DNA of 17,272 nt, from assembly GCA_964436315.1 (NCBI GenBank), contig CAYTCZ010000086.1:1-17272 (forward strand). Direction: 5' to 3'. Positions 7,019 through 14,063 of this stretch are shown in pieces. Within the stretch, counting starts at the first letter, position 1, and every line of letters starts with the position of its first letter. The position numbers were made by a program, and so were the translations under genes. The notes under the pieces were generated by a model. The model searched no databases and was not told where the DNA came from. It worked only from the letters and a program-made list of their open reading frames with translations. The stretch comes from CAYTCZ01 sp964436315. Its GTDB lineage: Bacteria > Actinomycetota > Thermoleophilia > Gaiellales > Gaiellaceae.

Positions 7019-8197
7019 ATGCTCCTCGAGGGAACGCGAATTCTCGCATTAGAAAACGGTCTTGCAGGCCCGCTGTGTTCCCGGCTGCTCGCGGACTTCG
7101 GCGCCGAGGTCACGAAGATCGAGCGGCCCGGGAGCGGCGACGTCACCCGAGAATGGGATTCTGGTGCGGCCGGCCTGTCGAGCGGCTTCGTGTGGATGAA
7201 CCGCGGGAAGCGGAGCATCACGCTCGATCTCAAGAATCCGGCCACGCGCCCGGCGATCGAACGCCTCCTTGCGAGAAGTGACGTGTTCATGCAGAACCTG
7301 ACGCCAGGGTCAGCGGAGCGCCTCGGGCTCGACGAGCAAGCGGTTCGAATACACCGACCAGACATCGTCTACACCGATATCTCCGGCTACGGCCTCGATG
7401 GGCCCTACGCGCACAGGAACGCCTACGACCTCGTTATGCAGGGAGAAGCGGGCCTTATCGCGATGAACGGGAGCGAGGAGGAGCCGGCACGGATCGCGAT
7501 CCCTGTCTGCGATATCGGCGCGGGGAGTTACGCAGCGCTCGGAACTCTCGCGGCGCTCGTGCAACGCGCCGAGTCAGGCACCGGCACGCGAGTTTCCGTC
7601 TCGATGTTCGACGTGATGGTCGACTGGCTCGGCTACTACCCGCACTTCTGGTGGCACCAAGGTCAGAAGCCACCGCGGATGGGCGTTCGGCATCCGCTCT
7701 TCTGTCCGTACGGGCCCTATCCGGCCAAGGGCGGCCGACTCTTCAATCTGGCGGTCCTCTCTCCTGAACACTGGCAGAGGTTCTGCCTGGAGGTCATCGA
7801 GGAGTCAGCCCTCTACGCGGAGGAGCGTTACCGAACCATGGAAGGTCGGGTGCAGGATCGCGAGGTTCTCGAGAACCGACTTCGGGAGATGTTCGCCGCG
7901 CGGGAAGCGTCCGAATGGGTTGAACGACTCGAGGGCGTCGGCATCCCGTGCGGTCTCGTCAACGAGCTTCCTGAGGTAATGGGGCATCCGCAACTCGAAC
8001 ACGGACAACTCGTCACCCACATCGGCTCGCCTGTCGGCACGATTCCCACAGTCGGCAGCCCGTTCTTCGTCGGCGGCGATCGACCGGAGCTCGGCCCGGT
8101 TCCCGATCTTGGGGAGCACACGGAAGAAGTGCTCCGCGAGGTCGGTCTGTCTCCCGAGGAGATTCGGGGGATCGAGGGCGCCCGAAGCTCGGCCTGA
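7019..8197 (+). CDS. CaiB/BaiF family III CoA-transferase
   Basis: 392 residues, typical length. The opening LLEGTRILALENGLAGPLCS and the LLADFGAEVTKIERPGSGD segment (23-41) are family hallmarks, as are NRGKRSITLDLKNP (61-74), DISGYGLDGPY (120-130) and NAYDLVMQGEAGL (134-146). The catalytic aspartate that carries the acyl anhydride/thioester intermediate is expected at Asp165 in IPVCDIGAGSY. These enzymes move CoA between organic acids (for example carnitine, formate/oxalate, mesaconate or steroid acids); the substrate here is unknown. It ends 28 bp before hpnC on the same strand, so it could share a transcript with the hopanoid operon, but it is not a recognised hopanoid gene. The ATG at 7019 is supported by the preceding -10 box. 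Confidence 0.92.
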   Translation: MLLEGTRILALENGLAGPLCSRLLADFGAEVTKIERPGSGDVTREWDSGAAGLSSGFVWMNRGKRSITLDLKNPATRPAIERLLARSDVFMQNLTPGSAERLGLDEQAVRIHRPDIVYTDISGYGLDGPYAHRNAYDLVMQGEAGLIAMNGSEEEPARIAIPVCDIGAGSYAALGTLAALVQRAESGTGTRVSVSMFDVMVDWLGYYPHFWWHQGQKPPRMGVRHPLFCPYGPYPAKGGRLFNLAVLSPEHWQRFCLEVIEESALYAEERYRTMEGRVQDREVLENRLREMFAAREASEWVERLEGVGIPCGLVNELPEVMGHPQLEHGQLVTHIGSPVGTIPTVGSPFFVGGDRPELGPVPDLGEHTEEVLREVGLSPEEIRGIEGARSSA

Positions 8198-8211
8198 GAG
8201 GTGAGGTGGTA

Positions 8212-8217
8212 TACGTT
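8212..8217 (+). promoter_or_regulatory. Weak candidate -10 element before hpnC
   Basis: TACGTT (within GGTATACGTTGAGG) fits TANNNT and lies 8 nt before the hpnC ATG. It could start the hopanoid operon with a nearly leaderless message. The GAGG 4 nt before the ATG is an alternative, ribosome-binding explanation for the same stretch, and read-through from the CoA-transferase gene is also possible. Confidence 0.25.
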
Positions 8218-8225
8218 GAGGTTCT

Positions 8226-9065
8226 ATGGCGGCCACCAGTCTGCTTGACCGGCCTGAGCTGGCGGCAGCCCGGATTGACGCTCGCGCCTCGGGAGAGAAC
8301 TTTCCAGTTGCCTCGCTACTTGCCCCCAGGGAAGCACGTCCGCATCTCCGTGCGATCTACGGCTTCGCCCGTCTCGTCGACAACCTCGGCGACGAGGCGG
8401 AGGGCGACCGGCTCGCACTCCTTGCGGAGCTCGAGCGGGAACTCGACGGACCACCGCAGACGGAGGTCATGCAACGGCTTCACGAGACGATCCAGGCATG
8501 CGGGCTGTCACGCGAGCCCTTCGCCCGTCTGATCGAGGCGAACCGCATCGACCAACGCAAATCACGCTACGACACCTGGAGCGACGTAAGGGAGTACTGC
8601 ACGTACTCAGCCGACCCGGTAGGGCGGCTCGTTCTGGGCGTTTATGGTCGGGACCAGGACGACGAGCTGCTTGCGTGGAGCGACGATGTGTGCACCGGTC
8701 TCCAGCTCGTGAACTTCCTCCAGGATCCGCCCCGGGACTATGCGTTGGGCCGTGTCTACCTGCCGCAAGAGGACCTGCGTCGGTTTGCGGTCGTCGATCA
8801 CGAAATGGAAGGCCCGCTCAACGAGCGCCTCATCGCACTCTTCCGTTTTGAGGCAGACCGTGCTCGGGTTCTGCTCAGTAGCGGGCTGCCGCTTTCGCGC
8901 GCGCTCGGACGTCGGATCGGACGATCGGTCGCCCTCTTCGCTCGGGGGGGCATGGCCGCCCTCGATGCCCTTGAACGCGCCGGTTGGGATGTGTTCGGAG
9001 GCCGTCCGGCGCCGACGGCCTGGACGTTCGGACGGCTGACCATCCGCGAGCTCTTTCGACGTTGA
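8226..9065 (+). CDS. hpnC: HpnC, hydroxysqualene synthase (squalene/phytoene synthase family)
   Basis: 279 residues of all-helical trans-isoprenyl diphosphate synthase type. The first metal-binding region is YGFARLVDNLGDE (45-57) and the second is NFLQDPPRDYALGRVYLP (163-180). In the bacterial three-enzyme squalene route, HpnC converts presqualene diphosphate to hydroxysqualene. Assignment as HpnC rather than HpnD rests on its place as the first of two tandem paralogues and on its N-terminus (ENFPVASLLAPREARPHLRA); HpnD-type proteins show an ARNF-LLP-KR pattern instead. The start ATG at 8226 has GAGG 4 nt upstream. Its stop overlaps the start of hpnD as TTGA, so the two synthases are probably translated in a coupled way. 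It is the first gene of the hopanoid cluster. Confidence 0.92.
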   Translation: MAATSLLDRPELAAARIDARASGENFPVASLLAPREARPHLRAIYGFARLVDNLGDEAEGDRLALLAELERELDGPPQTEVMQRLHETIQACGLSREPFARLIEANRIDQRKSRYDTWSDVREYCTYSADPVGRLVLGVYGRDQDDELLAWSDDVCTGLQLVNFLQDPPRDYALGRVYLPQEDLRRFAVVDHEMEGPLNERLIALFRFEADRARVLLSSGLPLSRALGRRIGRSVALFARGGMAALDALERAGWDVFGGRPAPTAWTFGRLTIRELFRR

Positions 9066-9895
9066 CAGTCCGCGAGGCGTACGCAGAGACGATGCAAATC
9101 ACGCGTCGCGAGGCGCGGAACTTCGCATGGGGGATCATGCTTCTGCCCCGGCCGAAGCGAGAGGCTCTCGGTGCGCTCTACGCCTTCGCTCGTCGCGTGG
9201 ACGACATCGCCGACGGTGACCTCGATCCGATCGAGAAGCGCGCGAGGCTCGAGGAATGTGCTGGGCAGGTCGAGTCGCTACCGTGGAGCTCCGACGCCGA
9301 CCCCGTGCTCCTTGCGCTCGGCGACACGATGGTGCGCTACCCCATCCCGCGAAGCGCGCTCCTCGACTTGGTCTCCGGCGGCCTCATGGATGTCGAGCAG
9401 TCCCGTTACGCGACCTGGGCCGAGCTGAAGGACTACTGTCGCCGGGTGGCGGGTGCAGTCGGTCTCGCCTGTTGCGCGGTCTACGGGCCGAGTGACCCGG
9501 CACGGGCACCGCATCTGGCCGTGACCCTGGGCCTAGCGCTCCAGCAAATCAACATCATGCGGGACGTGGCGGAAGACTGGAGCATGGGCCGCGTCTACCT
9601 TCCACAAGACGAGCTCACTCGTTTCGGTGTCTCCGAGGCAGACATCGCAGACGAGCAACTCACCGACGCCTGGCGACAACTCATGACGCATCAAGCTGCC
9701 CGAGCGCACGCTCTCCTCCGACAAGGACTCGGCCTGCTGACGCTCCTCGACCGTCGAAGCGCTCTCTGCGTGCAGGCGTTCGCGGGGATCTATGCCGGTC
9801 TCCTCACGCAAATGGAGGAGCGGAACTTCGACGTCTTCAGTCGTCGCCCAAAGCTCTCGTCGGCGGCCAAGCTACGGGTGGTGACCGACTTGTGA
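9062..9895 (+). CDS. hpnD: HpnD, presqualene diphosphate synthase
   Basis: 277 residues from the chosen start. Head-to-head prenyl synthase of the squalene/phytoene synthase family that joins two farnesyl diphosphates to presqualene diphosphate, the step before HpnC. First Asp-rich region YAFARRVDDIADG (40-52); second INIMRDVAEDWSMGRVYLPQ (163-182), both complete. The open frame extends back to 8984, but that part lies inside hpnC. I take the TTG at 9062 as the start because it overlaps the hpnC stop as TTGA and the resulting MTVREAYAETMQITRREARN matches the beginning expected for actinobacterial relatives. The ATG at 9092 is the alternative but would remove the first helix. There is no obvious Shine-Dalgarno sequence, consistent with reinitiation after hpnC. 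Its stop overlaps hpnE as GTGA. Confidence 0.9.
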   Translation: MTVREAYAETMQITRREARNFAWGIMLLPRPKREALGALYAFARRVDDIADGDLDPIEKRARLEECAGQVESLPWSSDADPVLLALGDTMVRYPIPRSALLDLVSGGLMDVEQSRYATWAELKDYCRRVAGAVGLACCAVYGPSDPARAPHLAVTLGLALQQINIMRDVAEDWSMGRVYLPQDELTRFGVSEADIADEQLTDAWRQLMTHQAARAHALLRQGLGLLTLLDRRSALCVQAFAGIYAGLLTQMEERNFDVFSRRPKLSSAAKLRVVTDL

Positions 9896-11166
9896 GAGCG
9901 GTAATCGTTGGGGGAGGACTCGCCGGTCTCGCAGCGGCTCTCGAGCTCGTCGATGCGGATCACGACGTCACTCTGCTCGAGGCTCGTCCGTCGCTCGGCG
10001 GCGCCGTGCACACGCTCCCGGAGCGGGAGGGCGATCCGACTCCACCGCCTGACAACGGACAGCACATCGCGCTTGGCTGCTGCACCGAATACTTGGAGTT
10101 CCTCGAACAGATTGGGCAGTCGCACGCAATCCGGCGAGAACGACTCACGCTCCCAGTGATCTCAGAGGATGGCACCGTCGCACGGCTCGGCACCGGCGCC
10201 ACGGATCTCCTGCGCTACCGCCATGTCTCGCTCCGAGAGCGGTTGCGGATCGCCACGATCGCCCAGCGCATCGGGCGGCTCGATCCGGATTCCCATGACG
10301 ACGAGACGTTCGCCGAGCTACTCACCCGATTTGGACAACGCCAGGAGGCAATCGACCGGTTCTGGGAGGTCTTCATCCGTCCGGCGCTCAATCTCTCCAG
10401 CGCGGAAGCGAGCGCCCAGGCCGGCATCTTCACGGTAAAAACGGCACTCCTCGGCCCTCGAGAAGCGAGCGATTTACTCTTGCCCGTCGCTCCTCTTGGC
10501 CCGATGCACGGTGGTGCGGCCCAGCGCGAACTCGAGGCGAAAGGCGCTCGAATCGAAACGAGAATCCGCGTCGAACGGGTCGAGGAGGGTCGAGTTGTGA
10601 CCGCAGACGGTGATCATCGAGACGCCGACGCTGTCGTCGTGGCCGTTCCTCCGGCGGAGAGCGCTCGGATCCTCGGCGATCCGGCGCCGGCGCTCGAGGA
10701 TTCGCCGATCGTCAGCACCCATCTTCTCTTCGACCGGCGTATCCTCCGTGAGCCAATGGCGGCGCTCCTTGGCAGTCCGGCCCACTGGATCTTCGACCGC
10801 GGCTGGCTCACCGGCCAGCCACCCAAGCGAGGTCAATACCTCACAGTCGTGTCGAGTGGCGTTCCCGATCTTCTCGAGATTCGCGGTCGCGAACTCGTGG
10901 CGCTGATGACCCGGGAATTGAATGGCCGACTCGGCTGGGCGGAGCTCCTATGGTCACGCGTTAGCAGAGAGCCCGGCGCGACCTTCGCGGTCCGTCCAGG
11001 GACTGCGAATCAGAGGCTCGGTGTGGATACACGTTTTTCGAACGTCACCCGTGCCGGAGCGTGGACCGCGACCGGTTGGCCGGCCACGATGGAAGGCGCG
11101 ATTCGAAGTGGCCGACGGGCCGCGCGCACACTCATGTCCCGAGCGCAGGAGCGAGCGCGGGCGTGA
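9892..11166 (+). CDS. hpnE: HpnE, hydroxysqualene dehydroxylase (FAD amine-oxidase family)
   Basis: 424 residues. The N-terminus MRAVIVGGGLAGLAAALELV carries the GxGxxG FAD-binding fold, followed by the acidic residue after the second strand (LLEARPSLGGAV). DNGQHIALGCCTEYLEFLEQ (54-73) resembles the DNGQH-LLGCY signature of HpnE. The C-terminal FAD-contact region is AGAWTATGWPATMEGAIRSG (near 390-410). HpnE reductively removes the hydroxyl from hydroxysqualene to give squalene, the last of the three steps with HpnD and HpnC. The GTG start at 9892 overlaps the hpnD stop (GTGA). It is followed by the only sizeable gap in the cluster (136 bp), which contains a perfect palindrome. Squalene-associated FAD desaturases are the nearest alternative; the neighbours make HpnE much more likely. 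Confidence 0.92.
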   Translation: MRAVIVGGGLAGLAAALELVDADHDVTLLEARPSLGGAVHTLPEREGDPTPPPDNGQHIALGCCTEYLEFLEQIGQSHAIRRERLTLPVISEDGTVARLGTGATDLLRYRHVSLRERLRIATIAQRIGRLDPDSHDDETFAELLTRFGQRQEAIDRFWEVFIRPALNLSSAEASAQAGIFTVKTALLGPREASDLLLPVAPLGPMHGGAAQRELEAKGARIETRIRVERVEEGRVVTADGDHRDADAVVVAVPPAESARILGDPAPALEDSPIVSTHLLFDRRILREPMAALLGSPAHWIFDRGWLTGQPPKRGQYLTVVSSGVPDLLEIRGRELVALMTRELNGRLGWAELLWSRVSREPGATFAVRPGTANQRLGVDTRFSNVTRAGAWTATGWPATMEGAIRSGRRAARTLMSRAQERARA

Positions 11167-11201
11167 AGAGGGCCAGGGCGGCTTTAGACCCACGATCCCT
11201 C

Positions 11202-11221
11202 CCCCCACCCATGGGTGGGGG
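11202..11221. promoter_or_regulatory. Perfect 20-bp palindrome between hpnE and shc
   Basis: The sequence CCCCCACCCATGGGTGGGGG equals its own reverse complement. It lies 35 bp after the hpnE stop and 81 bp before the shc start. It is not followed by a T-run on either strand, so it is not an ordinary intrinsic terminator. It may be an operator for a dimeric regulator, or an RNA hairpin (8 GC-rich pairs closing a CAUG loop) that tunes expression of shc and downstream genes relative to hpnCDE. Confidence 0.5.
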
Positions 11222-11252
11222 AACAGCGTATGTCGCCAACAATCGCGCATCG

Positions 11253-11267
11253 GTCACGGACTGTGAC
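11253..11267. repeat. Short inverted repeat GTCAC-N5-GTGAC upstream of shc
   Basis: GTCAC at 11253-11257 and GTGAC at 11263-11267 form a small dyad in the same intergenic region as the 20-bp palindrome. It could be a second regulator half-site pair, but arms of 5 bp are short enough to occur by chance. Confidence 0.25.
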
Positions 11268-11289
11268 GAGAACCGGCCAATTCAAGGGC

Positions 11290-11294
11290 GGAGG
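11290..11294 (+). promoter_or_regulatory. Ribosome binding site of shc
   Basis: GGAGG ends 8 nt before the ATG at 11303. This favours that ATG over the TTG immediately before it (11300). Confidence 0.75.
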
Positions 11295-11302
11295 TCCTGT
11301 TG

Positions 11303-13168
11303 ATGAGCGTGGCTGCGCAGACGAAGCTGGACCGGACGCTCCAGGCGGGAACGGCCCGGCTCCTTCAGCTCCAGAAGCCGGGGCACTGGTGGGTCGGCGA
11401 GCTCGAATCCAACGTGACGATCACGGCCCAGCACCTGCTCTTCCAGGAATTCATGCGGCTGCGGACCGAGAACATGACCTGGGGGATCGTCGAGGAACTC
11501 CTCGCCCGGCAGCGCCCGGATGGTCTCTGGTCGATCTACTGGGGCGGCGAGCCCGACCTGCACGCGACGATCGAGTCGTATGCGGCTCTTCGTCTTGCCG
11601 GATTCTCACGGGACGACCGACGACTCGAACCAGCGCGCGAGTTCTGCCTCGAACACGGAGGGATCGGAGGCACTCGGGTCTTCACCCGGATGTGGCTGGC
11701 GCTGTTCGGCGTTTGGCCGTGGGAGCAGGTCCCACAGCTCCTCCCTGAGTTCATCTTTCTCTCGCCGCGGCTCCCCGTCTCCCTGTACACCTTCGCTTGC
11801 TGGGCGCGCCAGACCGTCGCCGCCCTCACGGTCGTCATGCACTACAGGCCCGTCCACGAGCTTCCCCCCGAGCGGGCGATCCACGAACTCAACCTCGGGC
11901 CCGTGGTGCCCGCGACTTTGAGCGACCGTGGCTGGAGCACAGCCAACAAGCTCGCCGCCTGGTACTTGTCCCATCCGCATCGTCCAGGCGGGGCGAAAGC
12001 GGTCGCTTCGATGGAGCAATGGATTCTCGACCGCCAAGAGCTCGACGGGTCTTGGGGAGGGATTCAACCCCCCTGGGTATGGTCGTTGATCGCGCTCGTT
12101 CTGCGAGGCCACGGCCCTGAGTCTCCCTATCTGCGGCGGGGCCTCGAGGGCTGGAAGCGATTTATGGTCGAAGAGGGGGATCGGCTCCGTCCCGAGGCTT
12201 GCCAGTCGCCGGTCTGGGATACGGCGCTCGCATTGCTGGGGCTGGAAGCGGCGGGTGTCTCGACTGAGCGCGGCGACGTGCGACATGCCGCCAACTGGAT
12301 CCTTCGCGAAGAGGTACGAGCGAGGGGCGACTGGTCTGTCCGGGCGCCTGGTGTCGAGCCAGCCGGGTGGGCGTTCGAGTACGACAACGACAACTATCCC
12401 GATGTCGACGACGTCGCGATCGTAGGACTCGCACTCGACAAGCTCGGTGTCGGACAGCGCGCGGTCGATCGTGCTTGCGTGTGGCTCGAGGGCATGCAGT
12501 CGTCAAACGGTGGTTGGGGAGCCTTCGACATCGACAACGACGCCGAGTGGCTCTACTCGCTTCCGTTCTGTGACTTCGGAGCCGTCGTTGATCCGCCGAG
12601 CGTCGATGTCACCGCACACGTTGTGGAACTCCTCGCATCCAGAGCGGGGTTCGAACGTGCCGTCGAGCGAGGGGTTGAATACCTGCTTCGCGAACAGGAA
12701 TCGGACGGCAGTTGGTTCGGGCGCTGGGGCGTCAACTACATCTACGGGACTGGGGCGGCGCTGCCCGCACTCAAGGAGGTCGGGTTTCGACCGGAACACC
12801 CGGCAATGCAGCGTGCTGTTCAATGGCTCGAACGAGTCCAGAACGAAGATGGCGGCTTTGGTGAGGATTGCCGCTCATACAACCTCGGCGCCGAAGGCCG
12901 ATCGTGGCGTGGGCGCGGCGTCTCGACCGCGTCCCAAACTGCCTGGGCTCTGCTCGGACTTGTTGCAGCGGGCGCTGCTCACTCAAGCTGCGCGCGGCGG
13001 GCTGCGGAATGGCTATGCGAGTCGCAACAGGACAACGGCGATTGGAACGAGGAGTACTTCACCGGCACCGGCTTCCCTCGCGACTTCCTGATCAGATACC
13101 ACCTCTACCGAATCGTCTGGCCGATGTGGGCGCTAGGCCGCTACAGACAAGCCCTGAACGGGTCCTAA
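11303..13168 (+). CDS. shc: Squalene-hopene cyclase (HpnF)
   Basis: 621 residues, the usual length. It cyclises squalene to hopene/hopanol at the membrane and is the committed step of the pathway. The protonating DXDD motif is DVDD at 367-370 inside NDNYPDVDDVAIV. QW-type repeats that brace the alpha/alpha barrel are visible: QKPGHWWVGELE (about 24-35), QRPDGLWS, QELDGSWGG, MQSSNGGWGAF, QESDGSWFGRWG, QNEDGGFGED and QQDNGDWNEEYFTGTGFPRD near the end. PFCDFGAVVDPPSVDVTAHV (422-441) matches the conserved DPPT-ADVT region. The residue after DVDD is Val where Thr is common. The ATG at 11303 is preferred because GGAGG lies 8 nt upstream. It is followed after 7 bp by hpnA. Identity is very secure; the exact product mix cannot be read from sequence. 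Confidence 0.97.
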   Translation: MSVAAQTKLDRTLQAGTARLLQLQKPGHWWVGELESNVTITAQHLLFQEFMRLRTENMTWGIVEELLARQRPDGLWSIYWGGEPDLHATIESYAALRLAGFSRDDRRLEPAREFCLEHGGIGGTRVFTRMWLALFGVWPWEQVPQLLPEFIFLSPRLPVSLYTFACWARQTVAALTVVMHYRPVHELPPERAIHELNLGPVVPATLSDRGWSTANKLAAWYLSHPHRPGGAKAVASMEQWILDRQELDGSWGGIQPPWVWSLIALVLRGHGPESPYLRRGLEGWKRFMVEEGDRLRPEACQSPVWDTALALLGLEAAGVSTERGDVRHAANWILREEVRARGDWSVRAPGVEPAGWAFEYDNDNYPDVDDVAIVGLALDKLGVGQRAVDRACVWLEGMQSSNGGWGAFDIDNDAEWLYSLPFCDFGAVVDPPSVDVTAHVVELLASRAGFERAVERGVEYLLREQESDGSWFGRWGVNYIYGTGAALPALKEVGFRPEHPAMQRAVQWLERVQNEDGGFGEDCRSYNLGAEGRSWRGRGVSTASQTAWALLGLVAAGAAHSSCARRAAEWLCESQQDNGDWNEEYFTGTGFPRDFLIRYHLYRIVWPMWALGRYRQALNGS

Positions 13169-13175
13169 CGAATCA

Positions 13176-14063
13176 GTGAAGGTTTACGTGACCGGCGCGA
13201 CCGGGTTCGTCGGAGCTCACGTGGCGCGGGAGTTCCGAGCACAGTCGGTCGACGTTCGAGACCAGCGGGTCGATCTTCTCGACTTTCCCGGTCTGAAACG
13301 GGCGATCAGCGGATGCGATGCCGTCGTGCATGTTGCCGCTCTCTACAGCTACTCGGCATCCGCCGAGTGCCACGAGCTTGTGAACGTCGAAGGAACCCGG
13401 AATGTGCTCGAGGCATGCGCGGCTGCCGGAGTCGGGCGCATCGTCTTCACGAGCACAGCAGGAACGTGCGGACCGGTTCGCGGTAGGTGCGCCACTGAAG
13501 TCGACAGGCCACCCGACTGGGAACTCGTCGTCCCGTACAAACGCACGAAACTCGAAGCCGAGCGTCTCGCGCTAGCTGCCGGCGCCATCGTCGTAAACCC
13601 CACGACCCCGGTGGGAGATGGGGATCGCAGACCGACACCGACCGGAGCGATGATTGCCGGAGTTGCCCGGGGACGCATTCGAGGCTATGTGGCGACGACG
13701 GGACTAAACATCGTTGACGTCCGTGCCGTCGCGCGGGGCCATCTGCTGGCGCTCGAGCATGGGCAGCAGGGAGAGCGCTACCTCCTTGGTGGGTGCAATC
13801 TCTCTCTCCGAGACCTATTCGCTGCGATTTCGACGCTCGCCGGGAGGCGGCGTCCTAACCTACGCGTGCCGTATGCTCTAGCCGTGGCGGCGGCAAGGGC
13901 AGGGCTCGCGAACCGAGACGAGGTACGCCTCGCGCGGATGCCTATGTACTTCTCGTCGGAAAAAGCGCAGAATCTGCTTGGCTATCGTTCTGGCCCGGTC
14001 GAACCAGCGCTGGCACGGGCTGTGCAGGAGGCGTTGGGCAAAGATGGAAAGGCAGGAGAATGA
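13176..14063 (+). CDS. hpnA: HpnA, hopanoid-associated NAD(P)-dependent epimerase/dehydratase (extended SDR)
   Basis: 295 residues. Rossmann start MKVYVTGATGFVGAHVAREF, then HVAALYSY (52-59), NVEGTRNVLEAC (70-81), the Tyr-Lys pair YKRTK (Tyr121, Lys125), and the HpnA-like stretches NPTTPVGDGDRRPTPTGAMI (141-160) and TTGLNIVDVRAVARGHLLAL (174-193). HpnA is found in many hopanoid clusters, but its reaction is not well established. It is about 30 residues shorter than typical members: helix 1 is followed almost at once by VDLLDFPGLKRAISGCDAV, so the second beta strand and its nucleotide-ribose contact appear to be missing. The GTG start at 13176 gives the expected N-terminus. Its stop overlaps hpnH as ATGA. 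Confidence 0.88.
   Translation: MKVYVTGATGFVGAHVAREFRAQSVDVRDQRVDLLDFPGLKRAISGCDAVVHVAALYSYSASAECHELVNVEGTRNVLEACAAAGVGRIVFTSTAGTCGPVRGRCATEVDRPPDWELVVPYKRTKLEAERLALAAGAIVVNPTTPVGDGDRRPTPTGAMIAGVARGRIRGYVATTGLNIVDVRAVARGHLLALEHGQQGERYLLGGCNLSLRDLFAAISTLAGRRRPNLRVPYALAVAAARAGLANRDEVRLARMPMYFSSEKAQNLLGYRSGPVEPALARAVQEALGKDGKAGE

Noticed and set aside
6991..7365. N-terminal extension of the PPOX gene to 7365
   Set aside because: The extension is antisense to the CoA-transferase start, has a shadow-like Arg/Ser-rich composition, and a strong GGAGGAG precedes the ATG at 6990 where family similarity begins.
8984..9061. Upstream start of hpnD at 8984
   Set aside because: It lies inside hpnC; the TTG at 9062 gives the expected N-terminus and a TTGA overlap.
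11202..11221. Palindrome as an intrinsic terminator after hpnE
   Set aside because: No T-run follows the hairpin on either strand, and the downstream gene belongs to the same pathway and strand.
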